A stretch of DNA of 64,000 nt. Source: Paenibacillus wynnii (GTDB taxonomy: Bacteria > Bacillota > Bacilli > Paenibacillales > Paenibacillaceae). The stretch's first letter is position 1. Every line of letters starts with the position of its first letter. The notes beneath the pieces were generated by a model. That model worked only from the letters and a program-made list of their open reading frames with translations. It was not told the origin of the DNA and ran no database searches. The translations under genes were made by a program, and so were the position numbers. The stretch spans positions 372,001 to 436,000 of the forward strand of contig NZ_JQCR01000001.1 of the NCBI RefSeq assembly GCF_000757885.1, written 5' to 3'. Below, one piece after another: positions 33,708 through 40,438 of the stretch.

Positions 33708-34871
33708 TTATCCTTTCTTCAATGAGATCCACACCAAGCATTTATCGTCATCCCGATCCTTATTTTCATTTTCTTTAAAGAAGGCTTCGCGCATGGATTC
33801 TTCCTCCCAGCTATGAACACCATTCAAATGTCCGATTAGAAAATCAAGCTGCTCCTCGTGCTCTCCCTTAACCAATTCAAGAAGTCCATCCGTGTACAAC
33901 GCCAAATGCCCTTCCTCCTCATAGGTTAAGCTTTGAGGTTGAATCTCCATACGATCAAACAAACCAACCGGATGACAGTTGCTCTCCAGCAATACAGGAC
34001 GTTTGGCCGCTCCCTCGAAGAATAATCCAGGCGGGTGACCCGCATTTACGTAATCAATACGCTTCATTCGAGTATCTATAACGAGGTATATGGCCGTGAA
34101 GTAATACTGAACAAGCTGCTTCTCAATATATAGCTGGTTGAACCGTCTGTTCAACTCTTGAATTACCTTCTCCGGTTCTACATAAGTAGTTACCGTATCC
34201 TTAAGCACTGAAGCGATAAACATACAGAATAGGGACGAAGATATACCGTGCCCCATCATATCCAACAGAACGACACCATACCGCCCGTCTCCAAGCGGAT
34301 ACCAGGCATATAAATCACCTGCCAGCTCAAAGGAAGGCTGAAAAAGGGCGTGTACCTCAAACGTTTCATCCACCAGCGGCAGGCTTAGCACTGCGTTCTG
34401 AACCAAGGCTGCCAGCTTCAATTCATCCTGTATATGCTGATCGCGCTCCTTGTGCCAGTCCTTTTCCTGTTTAAGACGCAAAGCCAGCCGGATTCTCGCC
34501 ATGAGCTCCACTTTGTTAATCGGCTTCGTTACATAGTCCACAGCACCGGCATCCAATGCTTCCGCCAGCTTTTTCGAATCCCCTACAGCAGTTACCATAA
34601 TAATGGGAATATCCTTCAAATGTTCATGTTGCTGTACTACACGGCAGGCCTCAATCCCGTCCATCTCAGGCATCATCATATCCAATAAAATTAGATCGAT
34701 GCCCGAGGGACGCAGCCGGGTTCCATCCGCCTCTTTGTCCGTGACTCCCAGTATGTCAAGCATCTCTCTAGCTGATGAAGCTGTTATAAAATTTCTGTAG
34801 TTTTCCTTTTTCAGGATTTCACGGATGATTATAACGTTAGTAGGATTGTCATCTACGATTAAAATTCTCAT
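33708..34871 (-). CDS. receiver-PP2C phosphatase, RsbY/RsbU-like
   Basis: 387 residues. An N-terminal receiver (Asp64 phospho-acceptor in ILLDMMMPEMDG, Lys117) is joined by a helix to a SpoIIE/RsbU-type PP2C domain (about 170-385). The metal ligands are visible in AGDLYAW (Asp186), VLLDMMGHG (Asp204), YTDGLLE (Asp328) and DRDDDK (about 375). Phosphorylation of the receiver should switch on the phosphatase, which removes phosphate from RsbV and so frees SigB. The frame is open to 35024, but GAGGTG stands just before the ATG at 34871, where the receiver begins. It is the first gene of the sensor operon. Confidence 0.9.
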   Translation of the reverse strand: MRILIVDDNPTNVIIIREILKKENYRNFITASSAREMLDILGVTDKEADGTRLRPSGIDLILLDMMMPEMDGIEACRVVQQHEHLKDIPIIMVTAVGDSKKLAEALDAGAVDYVTKPINKVELMARIRLALRLKQEKDWHKERDQHIQDELKLAALVQNAVLSLPLVDETFEVHALFQPSFELAGDLYAWYPLGDGRYGVVLLDMMGHGISSSLFCMFIASVLKDTVTTYVEPEKVIQELNRRFNQLYIEKQLVQYYFTAIYLVIDTRMKRIDYVNAGHPPGLFFEGAAKRPVLLESNCHPVGLFDRMEIQPQSLTYEEEGHLALYTDGLLELVKGEHEEQLDFLIGHLNGVHSWEEESMREAFFKENENKDRDDDKCLVWISLKKG

Positions 34872-34964
34872 CACTTTCACCTCGCACGAATAGTATTTCG
34901 ACCGTAAATCCTGTGATTCATTAAGATATATAAAGTAATCATAACAGGATATGTTCAACAAATT

Positions 34965-35003
34965 AACCTCCAGCCCCACTACGAATAGTGGAGCTGGAGG
35001 TTG
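34965..35003 (-). terminator. terminator of the GSP17M-like gene
   Basis: AACCTCCAGCCCCACTA / TAGTGGAGCTGGAGGTT forms a 17-bp stem with one mismatch and a four-base loop. On the minus strand TTAATTTG follows. It separates the GSP17M transcript from the REC-PP2C gene. Confidence 0.65.
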
Positions 35004-35049
35004 CAATCTTAAAGTATGGATCATTTCGCTTTAAATAGCGCTATAGCCA

Positions 35050-35397
35050 TTAAAACGATGGTTTTTTAGCAATCACGAGCACCTTCCCTAAATCCAGCTC
35101 TTTCTCATAAAAGTTCGCTTCTGCTCCGCTGAATCCGAGTGAAGTGATCTTGGAACGAAGTGCATCACCACGTGAACGGAACATATTGGCAATCGCACCG
35201 AACAGACCCTCTTCCTTTAAGCCTACTTCATTAGCATCAGCTACATCAACAATACGACCTTCACGTGCTTGATCGTGGCTAATGACATAAATGTTTTCTC
35301 TGCTGTACCCGCTGCTATGCAGCCGATTTACTTCTTCGATCGCCTGAACACTGTTCTGGAGCACTTTTGCATAGACTTGCGCACCTATTGAATCCAT
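35050..35397 (-). CDS. general stress protein 17M-like (YflT family)
   Basis: 115 residues of the GSP17M family. Marks are the N-terminal SVQAIEEVNRLHSSGYSRENIYVISHD, a pattern shared with ferredoxin-like heat-shock proteins of this group, and a final LDLGKVLVIAK strand. The frame is open to 35457, but AGGGGGAG stands seven bases before the ATG at 35397. In B. subtilis YflT is under SigB control. Here a SigB-like element lies 60 bases upstream. The molecular function is unknown. Confidence 0.85.
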   Translation of the reverse strand: MDSIGAQVYAKVLQNSVQAIEEVNRLHSSGYSRENIYVISHDQAREGRIVDVADANEVGLKEEGLFGAIANMFRSRGDALRSKITSLGFSGAEANFYEKELDLGKVLVIAKKPSF

Positions 35398-35456
35398 GAG
35401 ATCACTCCCCCTAGAAGTAATTAGAACGATTGCAGGAAAACATAACTGATCTCTCA

Positions 35457-35482
35457 TTAACCTTATTAACTACGTTTGAAAC
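35457..35482 (-). promoter_or_regulatory. SigB-like promoter of the GSP17M-like gene
   Basis: On the minus strand GTTTCA (35482-35477), 14 bases, GGTTAA (35462-35457). The -35 nearly touches the stop codon of the upstream gene. The spacing to the start codon is like that of the other SigB-like sites in this window. Confidence 0.5.
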
Positions 35483-35485
35483 GGG

Positions 35486-36019
35486 TTAAGATGAGTTTCC
35501 ATCAAATAAGTCAATTCCTAGCCATTTTCCAGACACTTGATCGCGATATATTTTAAGAGCATTACTTCCTCTTATATATACATCCCCATCCTCTGCCTTG
35601 AAGTCAGGGGCACCCAAAAGGTCTTGGATATACCCTTTTTCCGGGTCCAGTTCAATACCGTTCACAGAAAGACCATGCTCTTGGGCTTGGTGAGGAGTCA
35701 CATGGACATAGAGCACTATGCCCTCACAGATCCCGGCGGACAGCTCTTCATATTGATATTCCAGACAGCCCTGCCAAGGATCCTTCTGGATATTCAAAGG
35801 CAAACCCTTTTGATCGATCAGTTCCTCTTCGGTAGTAAACAACTCCACATCCGATAAGGATTCAAAACGGTTTATATATGTTGTAACCGCCTGTGTATGC
35901 TGAAAAGCAAATACCGCAGAAACCGGGCGGGAGAAAGCAGCAGCAGAAAGAGGTTCCTGCTGGGCAGGCTTTTCTAAGTAAGGAGTGAGAAGACTAAGCA
36001 GAAGAATTAACACGTTCAT
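35486..36019 (-). CDS. hypothetical exported protein in the stress island
   Basis: 177 residues that I do not recognise. A short hydrophobic start (MNVLILLLSLLTPYL) looks like a signal peptide or anchor. The rest is acidic and probably beta-rich, with two Cys (ECLEY-like and GICEG regions) that could form a disulfide outside the cell. AAAGGTGGG is eight bases before the ATG at 36019, better than the first ATG at 36040. It lies 55 bases after the YtxG-like gene and is probably read from that gene's SigB-like promoter. Confidence 0.65.
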   Translation of the reverse strand: MNVLILLLSLLTPYLEKPAQQEPLSAAAFSRPVSAVFAFQHTQAVTTYINRFESLSDVELFTTEEELIDQKGLPLNIQKDPWQGCLEYQYEELSAGICEGIVLYVHVTPHQAQEHGLSVNGIELDPEKGYIQDLLGAPDFKAEDGDVYIRGSNALKIYRDQVSGKWLGIDLFDGNSS

Positions 36020-36074
36020 GTTGTGGTCCCACCTTTCCAAAGCTGCGCTCGCCGCTATGCGACTTTACCTACAA

Positions 36075-36581
36075 TTATCGACGGAATTTTTGCCAAACCA
36101 CAGCACCCACATCTACAGCCTTCAACAGGGTTCCTATTTTTCCCGAACCGTCTTTCGTATATGCGGCATCATAAGTCTTTACTGTCCGATCTTCAGCAGG
36201 TGTCAAAGGAGTCGATTCAATCGATACGCTCTTGGCCTTATCCTTTAGCTCGCGTGATTTACGAAGCTTCTCGATAGCTGTGACCGATACCTGCTTCACG
36301 CTTAGGGTCAGTTCACTCATCACATCACCCAGATTTTTCACAGAATCCATAATCGGATCAATCTTTTGGATTTTCCCTTGAACATCCAGCGTAATATCAT
36401 TCGCATGCCTTACGGTGGTCTTCACTTCATAGGTAAGTTCATCTATGGTCTTCTGAACTTCCTGCAGGGTTTGACTCACTTTGTCGAGGGAATCTTTGGC
36501 TGATTTTAAGGTTTTAATTAAGAAGAATACAAGAATAGCAAAAGCTACAGCAACAAGAGCAACACTTAGTTCAATAATCAT
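36075..36581 (-). CDS. DUF948 protein, YtxG-like
   Basis: 168 residues. An N-terminal membrane helix (IIELSVALVAVAFAILVFFLI) is followed by a long coiled coil typical of DUF948 (KTLKSAKDSLDKVSQTLQEV and onward) and a short basic tail. B. subtilis YtxG is coded with YtxH and is stress-induced. AAGGGG fits the third Met (36581) best. Two other ATG codons (36587, 36602) lie upstream in frame. A SigB-like promoter stands at 36637-36662. Confidence 0.82.
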   Translation of the reverse strand: MIIELSVALVAVAFAILVFFLIKTLKSAKDSLDKVSQTLQEVQKTIDELTYEVKTTVRHANDITLDVQGKIQKIDPIMDSVKNLGDVMSELTLSVKQVSVTAIEKLRKSRELKDKAKSVSIESTPLTPAEDRTVKTYDAAYTKDGSGKIGTLLKAVDVGAVVWQKFRR

Positions 36582-36636
36582 ATACATACCCCTTCCAATC
36601 ATTTATGGCGGCTTAACCGGCCTTAATATTGCATAG

Positions 36637-36662
36637 TTACCCCTTCTATAAAAGGCCGAAAC
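36637..36662 (-). promoter_or_regulatory. SigB-like promoter of the YtxG-like gene
   Basis: On the minus strand GTTTCG (36662-36657), 14 bases, GGGTAA (36642-36637). This is the closest of the set to the B. subtilis SigB consensus GTTTAA-N12-14-GGGTAT. The ATG follows 56 bases downstream. Confidence 0.6.
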
Positions 36663-36701
36663 AAAACCCCCGCTGACTCCCGAAGCCACTCTGATGTATA
36701 T

Positions 36702-36727
36702 GTTTCAAACCCAAAAGGCTCGTTTAA
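36702..36727 (+). promoter_or_regulatory. SigB-like promoter of the DUF1328 gene
   Basis: GTTTCA (36702-36707), 14 bases, GTTTAA (36722-36727), 51 bases before the start codon. It is back to back with the promoter of the YtxG-like gene. Confidence 0.5.
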
Positions 36728-36777
36728 ACAATGAATACATCGCAAGCATAACACTCCAAAGAAAGGGTGGATACATC

Positions 36778-36945
36778 ATGTTAAAATGGTCTGTAATTTT
36801 ACTGGTGATTGCCTTAATTGCAGGAATATTCGGATTCTTTAATCTAGTAGCTGCGGCGGCAGGAATCGCAAAAATACTATTCTATATCTTCCTCGTCCTG
36901 TTCGTAATCTCTCTCTTTACCGGTCGCAGGGGCAGATCTATGTAA
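36778..36945 (+). CDS. DUF1328 small membrane protein
   Basis: 55 residues with two membrane helices and a short basic tail (GRRGRSM). The sequence WSVILLVIALIAGIFGF...AAAAGIAKILFYIFLVLFVI is the DUF1328/YtjA pattern. AAAGGGTGG lies seven bases before the ATG at 36778; the frame itself opens at 36694 without a ribosome site. Homologues are small membrane proteins of unknown function, often linked to stress. Confidence 0.85.
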   Translation: MLKWSVILLVIALIAGIFGFFNLVAAAAGIAKILFYIFLVLFVISLFTGRRGRSM

Positions 36946-37266
36946 CTTATGACGATATTAGAAAAGATATTTAAAACATAAGTTCGTGATTCCTTATGTA
37001 TGGGGATCTCGGACTTATTTCATTATAAGCAACATATCATTCTCAGCAAGCAGCATATTTCACAGCTTAAGCTCCCTCCCTTCTTTTCTATTCTACTCCT
37101 CCCCATGTTATGCAGAAAGTATAGGTCTTTTTTCCCCCGTTGTAATGATTTCCAAAAAAATAAATGATGATTATGGTTCAAAATGATCACTATGGTTTAT
37201 TAACTTATTAGCATTCGAAAATTACCAAATAAATGCAGCAGCAAAAACACTAGGAGGATATTAAAA
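36946..37266. other. AT-rich gap without a gene
   Basis: Apart from a short imperfect hairpin near 36973-36998 (ACATAAG/CTTATGT) I see nothing here. A 66-codon frame at 36986 lacks a ribosome site and has a chance-like composition. Confidence 0.5.
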
Positions 37267-37656
37267 ATGAAAAAAATTACCAGTTTTGTAGTGGCCTTAG
37301 GTCTTATGGGGTCTATAGCAGCATCAGCTTCTGCTGCAGAAGTACCAGGAACAGCAACACCAACACCAACATCCACATCAACTGTTACTGGAAGTACTTA
37401 CACCGACATTTTAGCAACACCTATTATTACTCAGGCGGATATCAAACCTGCGACTCCGCAAATCATCCTTACTAGATCAACTCCTTTCTACTTCTCAACA
37501 ACTGGCTTCCCTATTGCCCTTCTGGGAGCACAAGTCTTAGACACTACCGGAGCCGTAATGACAGATCAGTTCGGCAATGAATGGAGAGAAATTTATACAT
37601 GGCTTGGAAAAGCTTGGCTGAAGGTTCCTGCTTCTGCTTATGTAATTAATCCTTAA
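37267..37656 (+). CDS. small secreted protein of unknown function
   Basis: 129 residues. It has a clear signal peptide (MKKITSFVVALGLMGSIAASASA, cleavage after ASA), a Thr/Pro/Ser-rich linker (about 25-42), and a compact domain with two Trp (EWREIYTWLGKAWLKVPASAYV). AGGAGG is nine bases before the ATG. It is a single gene with its own terminator. The C-terminal part looks like a small beta domain that might bind the wall or a sugar, but I do not recognise a family. Confidence 0.8.
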   Translation: MKKITSFVVALGLMGSIAASASAAEVPGTATPTPTSTSTVTGSTYTDILATPIITQADIKPATPQIILTRSTPFYFSTTGFPIALLGAQVLDTTGAVMTDQFGNEWREIYTWLGKAWLKVPASAYVINP

Positions 37657-37681
37657 TTAAAAACGCTCTGCGTTAATACAT

Positions 37682-37729
37682 AAGGCTGATCCGTTTAGGA
37701 GTTCTCTCTTAGCAAGGATCAGCCTTTTT
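37682..37729 (+). terminator. terminator of the small secreted protein gene
   Basis: AAGGCTGATCC pairs with GGATCAGCCTT, followed by TTTTTGG, 26 bases after the stop codon. Confidence 0.85.
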
Positions 37730-37743
37730 GGTATGAATAGATA

Positions 37744-37793
37744 CAAAAAAGGTTATCTCCCGCAGAAAATACTGCTTAAGAGATAACCCTTTG
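37744..37793 (-). terminator. terminator of the NlpC/P60 gene
   Basis: On the minus strand AAAGGGTTATCTCTTAAGCAG pairs with the later GGGAGATAACCTTTTTT, which ends in a T run. It stands 67 bases past the NlpC/P60 stop. Confidence 0.8.
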
Positions 37794-37859
37794 TATTACC
37801 CGTAATTTGTAATTCACCCGTCACAAACTGGTAATGCCCCGCTTCTAATATCCTATATC

Positions 37860-38918
37860 TTATTGGATAACTGAGCCTCCATATAGAAAGCGGTTCATCC
37901 AAGAAGCGCTTAACTTGTCCACTTTAACTCCGCCGGAATCAACAGAATACGTATGCAGCATCTGTCCGTCCCCTAAGTAAAGGGCAACATGGGTAATTCT
38001 CTCCGCCAACTTGTCAATTCCTGCATAAGCAGAAGCCGTGCTGCCTTTATAACTCATAAAAAACATCAAATCTCCGCGTTTCAGACTGGAAACGTCCATG
38101 ACTGCTTTGCTGTTTCCCTTGATCCAATCTCCCTGTTGACGCGAATCATAGGGCAATTGGAACTGTTTACCTTCGAGAAATATCTGCCGGGTAAAATCAG
38201 AGCAGTCAAAAGTATCTGAGTTACTGCGGCTGGAACCGAATTCATATGGGGTTCCGAGATATTTCATCCCAACACGGATAACATCCTCTATACCCGTTGC
38301 AATGGGAGAAGCTTCAGGTACAGGTGGTACTGGTTGCGGGAGGGTGATCTCCGGAACTTCACTTTTAACCGGGATTAATTGGATATACTGGTCCATAGAA
38401 CTGGAATAGCCAACCACACCGCCCGCGGTACGAACTTTATAAAAGTAATCATTCGTCTTCTCCAGAATCGTAACAACATCGTCCTTACTTAAGTACAACA
38501 AAACCTTGCTGCTTGTAGAAGGAGCTGAGCGAAGCCGAACACTGGACTGAATGAGAGCTGTCTGCAGGGTAGGAGTTACTGGCACGGGAATCAAGCTAAT
38601 ATACTGAGTCCCCGAACTGGTGTAGCCAACCTCTCCGTCCGCGTTGCGCACCTTGTAAAAGTAATTATTCGTCTTCTCCAGTATCGTTACCACATCGCCC
38701 TTACTCAAGTAAGACAAAACGTTGCTGCTTGTAGACGGAGCGGTTCGTAGCCGAACACTGGACTGAATAATAGCTGTCTGTACGGCAAAAGCCGTAGCCG
38801 AAATACTGGAAGAGGTTGAAGCGGCAGCACTCGGCGCAGGGCTGATAGCTCCCAAAGATACGACAAGAACGGCCGAGACCAACAATGAGGCTTTAAGCTT
38901 CTTATGCGATTGGATCAT
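37860..38918 (-). CDS. secreted NlpC/P60 endopeptidase with two SH3b domains
   Basis: 352 residues. A signal peptide (cleavage near Ala31-Ala33) is followed by two nearly identical SH3b wall-binding repeats (48-110 and 118-183; both contain SSVRLR, APSTSS and VVTILEKTN), a Pro-rich linker and the NlpC/P60 catalytic domain (205-352). The likely triad is Cys239 (FDCSDFT), His310 (ITHVALYLG) and His322. It should cut D-Glu to diamino-acid bonds in peptidoglycan stem peptides outside the cell. GGGGGAAC precedes the ATG. The close similarity of the SH3b copies points to a recent internal duplication. Confidence 0.92.
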   Translation of the reverse strand: MIQSHKKLKASLLVSAVLVVSLGAISPAPSAAASTSSSISATAFAVQTAIIQSSVRLRTAPSTSSNVLSYLSKGDVVTILEKTNNYFYKVRNADGEVGYTSSGTQYISLIPVPVTPTLQTALIQSSVRLRSAPSTSSKVLLYLSKDDVVTILEKTNDYFYKVRTAGGVVGYSSSMDQYIQLIPVKSEVPEITLPQPVPPVPEASPIATGIEDVIRVGMKYLGTPYEFGSSRSNSDTFDCSDFTRQIFLEGKQFQLPYDSRQQGDWIKGNSKAVMDVSSLKRGDLMFFMSYKGSTASAYAGIDKLAERITHVALYLGDGQMLHTYSVDSGGVKVDKLSASWMNRFLYGGSVIQ

Positions 38919-39137
38919 ACTGTTCCCCCGAATAGCAATAATGAGAAATACAACAAAGGTGCGCGCTACGCTTGCTGCTTTCTGCCCTCATTATAGGCTT
39001 ACCCAGAGTTACGAACATGCTCCAAATTTCACAAATAACAATTCCACTTTATGGTAAGGAACAGGTCTATAGTCTTGAATCCTCCTTCATATTTGCAGAT
39101 TTTACATTCTCTTAGGAACTTTCTTCACTGCCTTTAC

Positions 39138-40007
39138 TTATGCCTTGGGCTCTACATGTACTTGAATATTCATAATATTGTGCATTTTCTGCATTCGCTC
39201 TTCAATTGAATCACTAATGTGATGTCCCTCCATAACTGTGAGCTCAGCATTCACTTCTATAACAACGTCGACCAAAACATGATTACCATGAACACGCGCC
39301 TTCAAGTCCTTAATTCCTTCTACCCCCGGCGTACGGGCAATGGTACTGCGTAAGTCCATCAGACGATCCTCATCGAATCCATCTGTCAGACGGTAGGTTG
39401 AATCCCGAAATATATCCCAAGCTGTTTTGGAAATCAAAAGCCCGACCGCAATAGCCGCCGCTGAATCCATCCAAGGCAACCCAAACTGAGCACCTACAAT
39501 CCCTACTGCAGCACCTACACTAACCATGGCATCGGAGAAGTTATCCTTGGCAGCAGCCATAAGAGCACCGTTATTAATCTGCATGGCGAGCCTTTTATTG
39601 TATATGTACACTCCAAACATAGCGACTGCACAGATCAGGGCAATACCGGCCGACCACAATTGCGGCGTTGCCTTCGCTCCTTCGAAGAGAGAACGTACGG
39701 CCTCTACAATGACTTGTATCCCAACCATCGCCATGATAAAAGAAGCCACCAATGCTGCAACTGTCTCTGCTCGAAAATGCCCGTAGGCATGATCGGAGTC
39801 CGGCGGCTTCCGGGAAATACGCAAACCGATCAATACGGCTAATGAAGCAACTATATCGGTCAAATTGTTAAAACCGTCTGCAAGCAATGCGCTTGATGCA
39901 AACAGATATCCACTAATCAGCTTAAGGCTCGAAAGGATTAAATAGGCAGCAATACTTACCCATGCACCTCGTTCACCCTTTCTAATATCTTCATAAATAT
40001 CGGCCAA
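39138..40007 (-). CDS. cation diffusion facilitator transporter
   Basis: 289 residues with six membrane segments and a cytoplasmic CTD. The first transport site is ALLADGFNNLTD, where Asn replaces the His of the Zn-type motif, and the later site is MVSVGAA with an upstream DNFSDA. This points to Mn or Fe rather than Zn export, as in MntE-like members. PPDSDHAYGHFRAE is the usual loop motif. The start is a TTG at 40007 with GAGGAGGGG seven bases upstream. Monocistronic. Confidence 0.88.
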   Translation of the reverse strand: MADIYEDIRKGERGAWVSIAAYLILSSLKLISGYLFASSALLADGFNNLTDIVASLAVLIGLRISRKPPDSDHAYGHFRAETVAALVASFIMAMVGIQVIVEAVRSLFEGAKATPQLWSAGIALICAVAMFGVYIYNKRLAMQINNGALMAAAKDNFSDAMVSVGAAVGIVGAQFGLPWMDSAAAIAVGLLISKTAWDIFRDSTYRLTDGFDEDRLMDLRSTIARTPGVEGIKDLKARVHGNHVLVDVVIEVNAELTVMEGHHISDSIEERMQKMHNIMNIQVHVEPKA

Positions 40008-40107
40008 TAGTTAGCCCCTCCTCTATTTCATTTATTCTTACCCTTGTGGAGGCATTTAAAAACCATTAATATAATGTTATGTACTTGCTTCGAAGGAGGT
40101 TATCACA

Positions 40108-40290
40108 ATGAGCGAGAGTAATGAAAAAGGAAAAATCAATTTGGCTGATGCTATCAAGCAAAAGCTGGAGCAAAAGAAACAACAAGCTTTCAAGCCCGGA
40201 TCATCATTTCAGGCCGGTTCTGCAAAACCGCTAAAAAGCCAGAACAACAAAAAGCCAAACAATCAGCGCCGTCGTACAGGCGGATCATAA
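40108..40290 (+). CDS. small basic hypothetical protein
   Basis: 60 residues, Lys/Gln/Asn-rich and probably disordered after a short helix (INLADAIKQKLEQKKQQAF). It ends with NQRRRTGGS. AAGGAGG stands eight bases before the ATG and a strong terminator follows at once, so the gene looks real. The composition suggests nucleic-acid or ribosome association, but there is no recognised family. Confidence 0.75.
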   Translation: MSESNEKGKINLADAIKQKLEQKKQQAFKPGSSFQAGSAKPLKSQNNKKPNNQRRRTGGS

Positions 40291-40292
40291 GT

Positions 40293-40334
40293 AAACGGCT
40301 GCGTAATCCCTATTGGGGAACGCAGCCGTTTTTC
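40293..40334 (+). terminator. terminator of the small basic protein gene
   Basis: AAACGGCTGCG pairs with CGCAGCCGTTT around a 17-base loop (TAATCCCTATTGGGGAA), with TTTTTCT after it. Confidence 0.85.
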
Positions 40335-40365
40335 TATATATATATAAAAAAATTTTAAGAATACA

Positions 40366-40411
40366 TAAAAAAGCAGCAGGCCTTTCCCTTAGGATTGGAC
40401 TGCTGCTGCGT
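40366..40411 (-). terminator. terminator of the ABC-F gene
   Basis: On the minus strand CGCAGCAGCAG...CTGCTGCTTTTTT, with an inner CC/GG-rich part, lies 28 bases past the ABC-F stop codon. Confidence 0.75.
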
Positions 40412-40438
40412 TATGAGATCTCCACTTTAAATGGAAGA

